DNA of 15,863 nucleotides from a bacterium (GTDB lineage Bacteria; SM23-81; DAOVCL01), in the NCBI GenBank assembly GCA_029932675.1, contig JAOZPP010000018.1, positions 27,249-43,111 on the forward strand, given 5' to 3'. Made by a program: the position numbers and the translations under genes. A model generated the notes under the pieces. That model was not told the origin of the DNA, made no database searches, and saw only the letters and a list, made by a program, of their open reading frames with translations. The stretch's first letter is position 1. Every line of letters begins with the position of its first letter. Below are positions 6,104-14,447 of the stretch, one piece after another.

Positions 6104-8180
6104 CTCTTCCCTCCCAAGTGCTAAGCTCAATGGTGAATGCTGTCCCTTTCCCTTCCTCGCTTTCCACCTCGATCTTACCTCCATGAGCTTCCACAATTTC
6201 TTTGCTTTGGTATAGACCTAAGCCCAATCCCTCCTCTTTACTGGTTTGAAATGGTTTAAAGAGGGAATTCTTAATAAAGCTTTCGCTCATCCCTATTCCA
6301 GTGTCTGAAATCCTAAGCTTTGCCCTCCTTCCCGTAGGTGATTTTGAAGTGTAGAACTTCAGCTTTCCTCCTTTGGGCATTGCTTCCATCCCATTTAGAA
6401 CGAGATTTAGGATGACCTTTTCTAAGAGCTCTCGATCCCCCTTGACTAAGGGAATACCATTTAGATGCTTCTCAACTTCTATTCCCTTTCTCCCCTCTGG
6501 TTTTAGTTTGGTCAATGTCTCCTCAACCAAGGAGTTCAAATCCACTGGCTCTTCATTAATCCTCATACCTTGAGGGACGGTTCTCAATTTGCCAATAAGG
6601 GAGTTCATCCTCTCTACAGCCGAAGCTACTGTTGTAAGCATGCTCTTCTGAAACTCCTCATTTTGAAGATGCTTGTTTGCGTTCTTTACCAGAAGGGAGA
6701 GGGTAGAGACGGAATTCTTTAGATCGTGGATGATGAAGGAGGATAGCTTATGGAAGGATTCTAACTGTTTGTGGGCTATTAGATTCTGATTTAACTTAGC
6801 GTTCAAGATGGCCATTGCTGAGTGGTCTCCAATGGTCTCCAATATCTCCATATCCTCCTGGGAATAACCTCCTTCCTTTTTTCCCAAACTCAATAGGGCC
6901 ACCAATTCTCTTTTACTGATCAAGGGAACAAGGACCTTGGTACCCAACTTCTGGAAACTTTCCCTTACCTCCTTATAGGGGCCTTCTATTTGCCGAACAT
7001 CAATTGGTTTCCCATATCTCCAGATCCAATCGGAGAATTTATGGTCTTGCGGTATCTTCACCCTCTTCACGGAGTTTATCCTCCAGAAGAGTTCAAACCT
7101 ACCTTCGCCCTGCGGCAGGAAGATGGCTACTTCCTTTACATTGATAAGCTGAGAGATGATCTGTCCTATCGTTTGGACAAGTTCCCTTAAATCGATAATC
7201 GATGATAGCTCTTGGCTGAATCTGCTCCATTCCCGCCGATAATCATACCTCCCTCGATAGAAGTTGCGGTCCACAAATCCCTTGATCCTCTCCTTGAGGG
7301 AACTGGAAAGGAGGAGGAAGATCAGTGCCACTATAAAGGCAAAGGAGGCTAAAATGGAGGTGTAAACCTTTATATCTCCGTTCAGAGTTCCCATTAGTTT
7401 TCCAACAATTCCAGCTCCTACCAAATAGACGCCCACAATGAACAGCAACACAGAGGAATAGACGAACTGTCTTCCTACATAGATCTTGGTCTGCAAGGTC
7501 TTCCGCTTAAGCGAAAAGTAGAGGAATCCCAGACCATTAAGGAAGACCAATAGGGAGGCGATAAGCATGGAACTGAAGCTGATTCTGGAATAGAGGATCA
7601 TCTCTGAGGAAGCCCAGATCAGGAAGAGAAAACCCATCATCAGGGCTAAAAGGGGAACGACCATTCTCCCTTGGGAATCTGGGGTAAGGGACCTGAAAGT
7701 ATTTTCTAAATTGACCAGAACCACCACAGAGGAGAGAAGCAGGAAGATGAGAAAGGATTTGCCTATCCCACCAAAGAGGAAAAGGAGGCCTCCCCCTGGA
7801 GTGTAAACCAAGGAGAGAAATCTCTCTGAGAAGGAGAAGACCAGAAAAAAACAACCGGTCAGATAAAGTAGCCCAATATACCATCCCCATCTCCTCAAAT
7901 ATTGACCATACTCCTGGCGAGCAAAACATAAGGAGAAAAGGGTCCAATGGCCAGGTAGAAAACAGAGCCCCACAAGGGAGAGCCTGGAGAAGAAAAGCAT
8001 CTCCTTAGGCTCGAAGGTGGAGAAGACCAGGGTTGAGCAGATCTCTATCCAGAAGATGGAGAGGGAACCAAAGAGAAATGAACGACCCAGAGTTCCCTTT
8101 GGCCCTTTAAACCACACGAGTAACCCCACACTACCGGCTACCAATGCAGAAAGCAATGAGAGGGGGAGATAGAGGTTCAT
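6096..8180 (-). CDS. prsK: PrsK-type membrane sensor histidine kinase of PEP-CTERM systems
   Basis: This protein has 694 residues. The N-terminal 300 residues contain about nine or ten membrane helices. A GAF-like domain follows (about 325-465, ending DHSAMAILNAKLNQNL), then the phospho-acceptor box SFIIHDLKNS with H485, and an ATPase domain with N-box ILNLVLNGMEAM (590-601), G1 DTGIGM (626-631) and G2 GLGLGL (651-656). The order multi-helix membrane region, GAF, HisKA, HATPase matches the PrsK family, which occurs in genomes with PEP-CTERM sorting. It should autophosphorylate in response to an unknown envelope or membrane signal and pass phosphate to PrsR D53. Its ATG overlaps the stop of the TPR lipoprotein gene (ATGA), and its own end overlaps prsR, so the three are translationally coupled. 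Confidence 0.93.
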   Translation of the reverse strand: MNLYLPLSLLSALVAGSVGLLVWFKGPKGTLGRSFLFGSLSIFWIEICSTLVFSTFEPKEMLFFSRLSLVGLCFLPGHWTLFSLCFARQEYGQYLRRWGWYIGLLYLTGCFFLVFSFSERFLSLVYTPGGGLLFLFGGIGKSFLIFLLLSSVVVLVNLENTFRSLTPDSQGRMVVPLLALMMGFLFLIWASSEMILYSRISFSSMLIASLLVFLNGLGFLYFSLKRKTLQTKIYVGRQFVYSSVLLFIVGVYLVGAGIVGKLMGTLNGDIKVYTSILASFAFIVALIFLLLSSSLKERIKGFVDRNFYRGRYDYRREWSRFSQELSSIIDLRELVQTIGQIISQLINVKEVAIFLPQGEGRFELFWRINSVKRVKIPQDHKFSDWIWRYGKPIDVRQIEGPYKEVRESFQKLGTKVLVPLISKRELVALLSLGKKEGGYSQEDMEILETIGDHSAMAILNAKLNQNLIAHKQLESFHKLSSFIIHDLKNSVSTLSLLVKNANKHLQNEEFQKSMLTTVASAVERMNSLIGKLRTVPQGMRINEEPVDLNSLVEETLTKLKPEGRKGIEVEKHLNGIPLVKGDRELLEKVILNLVLNGMEAMPKGGKLKFYTSKSPTGRRAKLRISDTGIGMSESFIKNSLFKPFQTSKEEGLGLGLYQSKEIVEAHGGKIEVESEEGKGTAFTIELSTWEGRDD

Positions 8181-9637
8181 TTCAAATCCTCCATCTTCTT
8201 TTTCACCTTTTCCTTAAGGGGATGATTTGGGAAGCGTCGGAGGAATTCTTTGTAGACCTTTAAGGCGCCTGATTTATCCTGAAGCTTGGTTTCATAGACC
8301 ATCCCCAAAAGAAGGTAACCATTGATCATAGGTCGGGAGGGGGGGAAATCCCTGATCAGGGACCATAAGGAAGAGATTGCTTCCCTCCATCTCTTTTGAT
8401 GGAGGTAACACTGAGCTATCTTTTCTTGTGCATAGGCGGCATAAAGTGACTTGGGTGAATCCTCCACCATTCCCTGGTAGGTCTTCACTGCTCTTTTATA
8501 TTCCTGCTTGGCAAGGTTCTCAATCCCCGCTTGGGAGTAGTGGTCAGCCAAGTAGAGGGGAATCCGGAGAGCAGCTTGGGTATGAGGGTATTTATCCAAT
8601 ACCCATCGATATTCGTTCAGGGCCTGATCCCACTTACCCTCCGTTTCGTAGCTTGCCCCTATGCCAAATTGGGCCTCTGCAGAGGAATTCACATCCTTGG
8701 GGAATTTTTTTATTACCTCTTGGAAAGCCTTTCTTGCTTGGGCTGGGAGGCCCTTTTTCAGATAGAGCCTACCGATAGAAAGCTCAGCCCTTCCTCCCAG
8801 AGGGTCCTCAGGATAGTTGTCCAATATTTGCTGATAGGTCCTTAAGGCTTGATCGGTCAAATTGAGCTTTTCGGAATAGATATCACCGGCGGCAAATAGT
8901 ATTTGGGGGAGAAGGGGGCTTTGAGGGTATTTTTTAACTATCCCTTCCAACGCATTCACCGCCTCCCTCCATTTCCCTTGGTCGGCATAGGAGATGGCAA
9001 TTTGATTTTGAGCCAAAAGGGCAAGGGGAGTTTGGGGCCAGCGGTTCACTATTCCTTGATATAACTCCCTAGCCCAACTATATTCATTTGCCGCCCCTTT
9101 TCCCAGTCTGCGATATAGTCTAGGGATCTGGAGAGGAGTGGGTAGAAGTTCCTGCGCCAGCTTATTTTGGGGGGGAGATGAGAGATAACTTTCCGCCAGG
9201 GTCCTGTACTCCTCGATTGCCTTATGTAGATCCCCCATCCCCTCATAAGTTTGAGCAAGGGATAGCCTCACGAAAGCTTGAAGGTCCTTATCTTGTTTGG
9301 TATCATTTAATAGCTTCTGATATTCATCGATGGTTTGCTGGTATTCCCCCTGGGCGAGATATAATTGGGCTATCTTCAACCTGGCCTTGGTGGTCAAATC
9401 CTCTAATCCCCTTCCCTTATCCTGATCCTGAAAACCTATCACCTTACGATAGGCTTCGATAGTGCGGCTATAGTCCTCCTTTTGGGCTAAATTTGGATTT
9501 ATCAGTATCCTCTGGTAGAGCTTTCCAGCTTTAAAGAATGCCTTTTCCGCTTTGTAGCGGGGAAGGATTGAACTTTCCCTTGCACACCCTACCAAGAGGC
9601 CCAGGATGAAAAGAGGCCAAAGCCATCTCCCCTTCAA
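8177..9637 (-). CDS. TPR-repeat lipoprotein
   Basis: The 486-residue protein has a lipoprotein signal peptide (FILGLLVGC, lipid-acceptor C18) followed by about ten tetratricopeptide-type helical repeats (for example QYQQTIDEYQKLL, QALRTYQQILDNYPEDPLGGRAELSIGRLYLKKG split over two repeats). It is likely an envelope scaffold, similar in style to BamD/YbgF-like TPR proteins. A longer TPR lipoprotein commonly sits beside prsK/prsR in PEP-CTERM loci; this one holds that position but is only about half as long, so I give no symbol. The start codon is TTG at 9637: no in-frame ATG is nearby, the ribosome site AAGGAGG lies just upstream, and TTGA overlaps the stop of the preceding gene. Its stop overlaps the prsK start in the same way. 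Confidence 0.87.
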   Translation of the reverse strand: MKGRWLWPLFILGLLVGCARESSILPRYKAEKAFFKAGKLYQRILINPNLAQKEDYSRTIEAYRKVIGFQDQDKGRGLEDLTTKARLKIAQLYLAQGEYQQTIDEYQKLLNDTKQDKDLQAFVRLSLAQTYEGMGDLHKAIEEYRTLAESYLSSPPQNKLAQELLPTPLQIPRLYRRLGKGAANEYSWARELYQGIVNRWPQTPLALLAQNQIAISYADQGKWREAVNALEGIVKKYPQSPLLPQILFAAGDIYSEKLNLTDQALRTYQQILDNYPEDPLGGRAELSIGRLYLKKGLPAQARKAFQEVIKKFPKDVNSSAEAQFGIGASYETEGKWDQALNEYRWVLDKYPHTQAALRIPLYLADHYSQAGIENLAKQEYKRAVKTYQGMVEDSPKSLYAAYAQEKIAQCYLHQKRWREAISSLWSLIRDFPPSRPMINGYLLLGMVYETKLQDKSGALKVYKEFLRRFPNHPLKEKVKKKMEDLK

Positions 9638-10464
9638 CTTTCCTCCTTCACTAGTAGGTAAAATCCAGTGATCGATCCAATGAGAAAGTAGTTGGTTAAA
9701 ATAGAGAAACCGATATAGAAGGCAAGAAGCCAGCAGATTAACTCGGGGGTGAATCTGCTTATCAGGAAGCCTCCCTTACTCAGGACCCAATCTAAGGGGA
9801 GTCTAAGACCAATGGGAACAGCTACTAAGGAGAAGGAGGAGAATGGGTTCTGAGCGAAGAGGGAGAAACTTCCCCTTAATGCCCTCAACAGTCCTTTTTT
9901 CTCCCAGACTACCAAGACAGAGGTATAAGCAAAGGCTGCCCCCACAATTATCCCTAATAGGGTGGATAAGGTGCGGAGAAACTTCCCCTCAAGTGGGGTG
10001 GATACGGCTAAAAGTCGTGGAAACCCCTGTACAAACCCAAGGACTAGGGCTGTCTCCAGAATCCAAATTATAAAGAGGACCCCATAGAGGGGTAACACCT
10101 TTCTTATCCCTTCTTTTAATTGGGGGCTCTCGCCGTTAAATCTGGTAGCAAACAGTTGGGTGGCCATCCCAATTACCCCTATCCCTATTATCCCGCTGAG
10201 GAGAATGTCTACCCGATGAAACATATCCGGCAAGAAGACCATACATTGAGGATAATGGAGGGCCATAGGGCCGAAGAACCGGCGATAAAGGGGGGGTAGG
10301 ATGGAAGAGAAAGGTGGATAAGCGAAATGGATCAATCCTATTAATATCCCCCCCTGGAGAATTGCATAGATAAGGAAAGGGACGAAGAGCTTGAGGGTCT
10401 TGACCGATCTCGCCGTCTGTACCCAGGCCCAGAAGAAAAGGTTGAGTTTCTCTAAGGCTCCCAT
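9634..10464 (-). CDS. Six-helix integral membrane protein of unknown function
   Basis: This 276-residue hydrophobic protein has about six predicted membrane helices (roughly 24-46, 87-110, 125-148, 166-187, 208-226 and 243-270), with basic loops such as RRFF and WEKKGLLRALRGS. The layout resembles DUF4013-like or YihY-like polytopic proteins of unknown role, but I see no diagnostic motif and do not assign a family. It lies 8 nt after the FN3 lipoprotein gene and overlaps the TPR lipoprotein start, so it is firmly inside the operon. It could help in envelope assembly or in sensing together with PrsK; this is positional inference only. The ATG at 10464 has only a weak ribosome site, consistent with coupled translation. 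Confidence 0.78.
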   Translation of the reverse strand: MGALEKLNLFFWAWVQTARSVKTLKLFVPFLIYAILQGGILIGLIHFAYPPFSSILPPLYRRFFGPMALHYPQCMVFLPDMFHRVDILLSGIIGIGVIGMATQLFATRFNGESPQLKEGIRKVLPLYGVLFIIWILETALVLGFVQGFPRLLAVSTPLEGKFLRTLSTLLGIIVGAAFAYTSVLVVWEKKGLLRALRGSFSLFAQNPFSSFSLVAVPIGLRLPLDWVLSKGGFLISRFTPELICWLLAFYIGFSILTNYFLIGSITGFYLLVKEES

Positions 10465-10472
10465 CTGTTTGC

Positions 10473-13400
10473 CTACTTTCCTTTGCTGGGGGTTCCGCTC
10501 ACCTCGTTGCTCCCCGCCGAAAGGTCACCTTGGTCGTAGACGAAGACCCGATAGAAGTAAGTTTCTCCCATATTCAGCCTTGTATCAAGATACTCGGTTA
10601 TCTCCCTTGTATTTATGATGTAGATGGGGGCCGCATTAGTGTCCACAGGGCTAGAGGAGGAGCGGAAGATGCGATAGGTGGCAAAGTCATTGGCCTGGCT
10701 CTCCGACCAGCTCAACCTTAGGGTGATGCTGTCCTCGACCACCGGTTGCGCCAGGACCACCGGTTGGGGGGGGAGGTTCTCTAAGGTAGTTCCGCTTACC
10801 TCATTGCTTCCTGAAGCCTTATCCCCGGTGTCCACCACATAGACCCGGTAGTAGTAGGTGGTGTTCGGGGCAAGGCCCGTATCCTGGTAGGTGGTTGATG
10901 TCCTCTCCGGAAGCTGGGCAACAAGCTGCGAGCCTGAGCTCACCCCCTGGTTGGGGGAACGGTAGATTCGATAGGAGGAGAAGTCCCAGTCTGAGTTCTC
11001 GGTCCAGGAGAGGGTAAGGGAGTTTTCTGTTTGGCTCTGGGGATCTGAAAGGAAAACCGGATGGGGAGCGCTGTTGTCCGTTGTTCCGCTCACCTCGTTG
11101 CTCCCAGCCCAAAGCCCTTTCTGATCAAAAACATATATCCGATACCAGTACTCTCGGTTGTCAGTCAACCCACTATCCACCAAACTGGTGTGCGAGGGAT
11201 CTGTTATCTCCTCGATCAGCTCTGATGAGAGGTTGACCCCTGAATGGCGCGAACGGTAAACCCGATAGCTCTGGAAATCGTCCTCTTCGTTCCTACTCCA
11301 GGAGAGGCCCAGGGACGAACTGTCCAGAACGGTGACCTCCTCTAAGACCACCGCCTCTGGGGGGCTGTTCTCGGTGGTGGCCGAAACCTCATTGCTTCCC
11401 CTTCCCTTTCCTCCCTGGTCGTAGACGAAGAGGCGGTAGTAGTAGGTCTTGTTTCCAGTGAGTGCGGTGTCCTGGTAAGTGAGCTGGAACCTATCCTCTA
11501 TTGTCACCACTTGGTAAGATGCTGAATCAACTCCTGATGATGGGGAACGGAAGAGCCGGTAGGAGGCGAAGTCGTCGTCTGAGTTCTGGCTCCAGGAGAG
11601 GTCGATCCTGGTGGCCGAGACCGCATTTGGCTGATAAAGGGTAACAGGTTCAGGTGGTTCATCCGGGTTCGTCTTTCCCATCTCCTCATTGCTACGGGAG
11701 GAGTGTCCTCCCTTGTCACGTACATAGAGGCGATAGTAGTAACCCGTGTTCTCCTTTAGTCCGGTGTCCTGGTAGGCAGTAGTGGTTTGGCTGGTAATTG
11801 TGGCCACCAGGGTGGAGGTCGAATCTACCCCGGAGCTCTCTGAGCGATAGAGGTTATAGGAGGCGAAGTCCTCGTCGGAGTTCTGGCTCCAGGAGAGGTT
11901 GAGCTGGGAGAAGGAACCAACAATGGGCGAAGGGGGATAGAGGATGACTGGCTCTGGTGGTTCATCCTGGTTTGTCCTCCCCACCTCCTCGTTACTGGGG
12001 GCCCCAAGCCCTCCTCTGTCCCAAACGTAGACCCGATACCAGTAGGTGGTGTTCTCCTTTAGTCCGGTGTCCTGGTAGGCCGTAGTGGTTTGGGAGGTGA
12101 TCGTGGCCACCAGGGTGGAGGCGGAGTCTACCCCAGGGTCTTGGGAGCGATAGAGTTCGTAGGAGGCGAAGTCCTCATCTGAGTTCTGGCTCCAGCGGAG
12201 GCTGAGCTGGGAGAAGGAACCAACAATAGGCGAAGGGGGATAGAGGATGACAGGTTTGGGAGGCTCGTTTTCCTTGGTTGTGCCCTTTACCGGTTTGCTG
12301 GCCGAAGAGAGTCCACTCTGATCGAAGACATAGAGCCTATACCAGTAGTCCGTGTTCTCTTTTAGCCCTGTGTCCTCAAAAGATGTGGTATTTCTATCGG
12401 TGATAGTGGTTACCAGGCTTGAGGTAGAGTCAACCCCTGGTTCCTCTGCTCTAAAGAGCATATAGGAGGCGAAATCCTCTGCACTGGAGGGAGACCAGGA
12501 GAGGTTGAGGGAGGTGGTGGAGTTACCTACGGGGGTGGGAGATCTCAGCTCCACCGGAGGAGGGGGGCTTTGAATAGTTAGCGTCCCCTGAGTATTAACC
12601 GGGGTAGCCTGGTTTCCTGCCCGATCGGTGAAGTGGCCAACTACCCTTGCCTGCAGGACTTCCAGACCTCCAGGGATGATAAAATCCGAGGCATAAATCC
12701 CATTTGCGCTGTCCTCGAGGACTATCTCTATCTGAGCAGTTCCTATATCTATAGTGGCCTTCCCATTGGGTTCCCCAGCATCAAGCCTGAAATGAATTGT
12801 ATCCCCAGGGCTAAGCCTTTTTCCTTCCGAGTCCTCACTCACCGTTCTTATGGCTGCCTGGGTGTCTAAGGTTATCTTGTCTGAAGCTGGATTTTCTGTT
12901 TCTATTCCTTTGGAGTCCTTAAACTTAACGAATACCCGTTTCTCTCCATCTCCTTCAGTGAGCCTCCATTCCTTTTCTGGGGAGAAAGGTTCCCAGGAGC
13001 TGGCGGTAAATGTAGAGTCATTGGCTAACATCATTAAGGTTGCCCCTTGAGGGGCAGTAAGGGTGAGGGAAACGTCTTGGTGGTTGGTGAATTCCTTCCC
13101 CCCCTCGATGATGAGGTCATAAGCAGAGGGGGTGGCAGAGATCACTGGAGTAGGGTTACCTTCATAGCCCTGATTATTGTAGGCAGAAACTTTGTAAAAA
13201 TATTCCCGGTTATTTAGCAGTCCTGAATCCCTATAAGAATAAGAAGTTGAGGGGAGGGAATCCCTTTGAGTTGAATCTATTTTGGTGAATTCTCCTCTTA
13301 ATGAATCAGCCCTATAGATGTAAAAGCCTCTCACCTCCTGCTGATCGCTCCAAATCAAGGTTACCTCCCTATCTCCCACCAGTGCCAGAAGGTTCTTAGG

Positions 13401-13502
13401 AGCAGAGGGGAAACTAACCTCCGTGGGTGTAAAAGGCTGGTGTCTTTTGCTGCATCCCCCAGCTAAGAGCACAATCACCAAAAAGGGCAAGATCCTTTTC
13501 AT
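10473..13502 (-). CDS. Large lipoprotein with eight fibronectin type III domains
   Basis: The 1009-residue protein begins with a lipoprotein signal (FLVIVLLAGGC, acceptor C17), so it is membrane-anchored and exposed to the periplasm or surface. One FN3 domain (about 33-128) is followed by a region of about 185 residues with Ig-like strands and the sequence HFTDRAGNQ. Seven more FN3 domains of 90-105 residues each follow to the C-terminus, with recurring motifs such as LSWSQNSDEDFASY.LYRS, TTAYQDTGL, YYYRLYV and GSNEV. Such proteins commonly bind polysaccharide or other surface polymers, which would suit an exopolysaccharide context, but no ligand can be read from the sequence. There is no PEP-CTERM tail (it ends GTPSKGK). 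The start ATG at 13502 has a good AAGGAG site. It lies 10 nt after the PEGA-DUF5683 gene and 8 nt before the membrane protein gene. Confidence 0.9.
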   Translation of the reverse strand: MKRILPFLVIVLLAGGCSKRHQPFTPTEVSFPSAPKNLLALVGDREVTLIWSDQQEVRGFYIYRADSLRGEFTKIDSTQRDSLPSTSYSYRDSGLLNNREYFYKVSAYNNQGYEGNPTPVISATPSAYDLIIEGGKEFTNHQDVSLTLTAPQGATLMMLANDSTFTASSWEPFSPEKEWRLTEGDGEKRVFVKFKDSKGIETENPASDKITLDTQAAIRTVSEDSEGKRLSPGDTIHFRLDAGEPNGKATIDIGTAQIEIVLEDSANGIYASDFIIPGGLEVLQARVVGHFTDRAGNQATPVNTQGTLTIQSPPPPVELRSPTPVGNSTTSLNLSWSPSSAEDFASYMLFRAEEPGVDSTSSLVTTITDRNTTSFEDTGLKENTDYWYRLYVFDQSGLSSASKPVKGTTKENEPPKPVILYPPSPIVGSFSQLSLRWSQNSDEDFASYELYRSQDPGVDSASTLVATITSQTTTAYQDTGLKENTTYWYRVYVWDRGGLGAPSNEEVGRTNQDEPPEPVILYPPSPIVGSFSQLNLSWSQNSDEDFASYNLYRSESSGVDSTSTLVATITSQTTTAYQDTGLKENTGYYYRLYVRDKGGHSSRSNEEMGKTNPDEPPEPVTLYQPNAVSATRIDLSWSQNSDDDFASYRLFRSPSSGVDSASYQVVTIEDRFQLTYQDTALTGNKTYYYRLFVYDQGGKGRGSNEVSATTENSPPEAVVLEEVTVLDSSSLGLSWSRNEEDDFQSYRVYRSRHSGVNLSSELIEEITDPSHTSLVDSGLTDNREYWYRIYVFDQKGLWAGSNEVSGTTDNSAPHPVFLSDPQSQTENSLTLSWTENSDWDFSSYRIYRSPNQGVSSGSQLVAQLPERTSTTYQDTGLAPNTTYYYRVYVVDTGDKASGSNEVSGTTLENLPPQPVVLAQPVVEDSITLRLSWSESQANDFATYRIFRSSSSPVDTNAAPIYIINTREITEYLDTRLNMGETYFYRVFVYDQGDLSAGSNEVSGTPSKGK
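11622..12227 (-). repeat. Tandem pair of 303-bp FN3-encoding repeats
   Basis: Two adjacent 101-codon units (11925-12227 and 11622-11924) both begin IVGSFSQL and remain highly similar in nucleotide sequence, including GAGAAGGAACCAACAAT on the plus strand in both. The other FN3 units of the gene are much more diverged, so this pair looks like a recent internal duplication or gene conversion. Confidence 0.8.
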
Positions 13503-13512
13503 TCTCTTCTCC

Positions 13513-14238
13513 TTAGAAATTTATGGTTACTCTTAACACTGGGGTCCCTTCTTCCAGGCCCCCAGAGATGACTGGCGTTCCTAAATCATATTCCCCTTGC
13601 TGAGAGGAGGGGAAGAAAATGAGTGCGTCTAAGATGTTGTAAGCCCAAAGGGCTCCAGTCATCCAGAGGATAGTATTTCTTCGTCGGTAATTATCATTGG
13701 CCTGCTTTTCCTTGTCCCGCACCTGCAATTCAAGGGCAAGCCTCTCCTTTTCCCTTTTCGTTGTGGTGTAATCCCTTAATGCTTGATTGTAACTATCCAC
13801 TGCCCGGTCGTATTGGGCATCAATTGCTATAAAGGAGAAAGCAAGGCCGATCATCGCAAAGCTGATTGCCCCTCCCTTAAACCTCTTATCCATATACCAT
13901 TGTCCCCAACCAGGAAATAGGGTGGACCTTAAGGCTGCTTTAAGTCTGGTCTTAGGGGTAAGCCTAATCAAAAGCGGGCCACTTCTCTCTCCCACTAAGT
14001 TGACCCTTTGGAACCAGGTCTCATAACCCCTCTTGGAGGCAGTGATCTTGTAGGTGCCCACCAAAAGATAAGGAACCTTCATGGGTGTCTTACCCACAAA
14101 TGTATGTTCCCCTTCTACATACACGGTAGCCCCTGGGGGAACAGAATTTATGGTAATCCCTTTGGGTTCAGAGGCTAAGGTGGAGGAGAGGGGGAGAGAT
14201 AAAATTAGGAGGGAAGAGAAAAACAGGATCTTCCTCAT
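13513..14238 (-). CDS. PEGA-domain and DUF5683-like membrane protein
   Basis: This 241-residue protein opens with a signal peptide (1-23, ending TLAS). A PEGA domain follows (about 28-95: ITINSVPPGATVYVEGE ... GKTPMKVPYLLVGTYKITASKRGYE), a small beta fold common in surface and envelope proteins. Then comes a DUF5683-like part with LRSTLFPGWGQWYMDKRFKGG (about 103-123), a membrane helix (121-139), a charged coiled-coil-like stretch (143-185) and a second helix (188-208). The C-terminus ends VLRVTINF; a terminal Phe is typical of outer-membrane beta strands, but this is weak evidence. ATG at 14238 has a very strong ribosome site (GAGGAGGT). It appears to be the first gene of the long unit ending in prsK-prsR, since 209 nt separate it from the sugar transferase. 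Its role in the pathway is not known. Confidence 0.85.
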   Translation of the reverse strand: MRKILFFSSLLILSLPLSSTLASEPKGITINSVPPGATVYVEGEHTFVGKTPMKVPYLLVGTYKITASKRGYETWFQRVNLVGERSGPLLIRLTPKTRLKAALRSTLFPGWGQWYMDKRFKGGAISFAMIGLAFSFIAIDAQYDRAVDSYNQALRDYTTTKREKERLALELQVRDKEKQANDNYRRRNTILWMTGALWAYNILDALIFFPSSQQGEYDLGTPVISGGLEEGTPVLRVTINF

Positions 14239-14447
14239 CTGGCTTTTACCTCCTCTTTAAGGTTAAACATTCATTAAATATGGCCTTTGAGAAATAGGAC
14301 AAGTATTTACTAAACAATAGCTGTGTAAAGGTTTCTGGGGTAGGATCTCATGACCTTTTCTTATTCGTTATCCAGGCAATAGGCAAAAAGTCTGGGATTA
14401 CCGAACCATTTCCGGGGTTAGGATGACGCTCATCGCTGATTCCCTTC
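14239..14447. other. Intergenic region upstream of the seven-gene operon
   Basis: No gene and no sigma-54 element is seen. A weak sigma-70-like pair on the minus strand (TTGTCC, 16 nt, TATTTA) lies about 40-70 nt before the ATG at 14238. Short hairpins after the sugar transferase stop (GATGA-GCG-TCATC at about 14422-14434) lack a T-run, so termination there is uncertain and read-through into the operon remains possible. Confidence 0.4.

Noticed and set aside
6104-6196. 31-residue N-terminal extension of PrsR
   Set aside because: The extension lies inside the 3' end of prsK. The start at 6103 fits the receiver domain exactly and has its own ribosome site.
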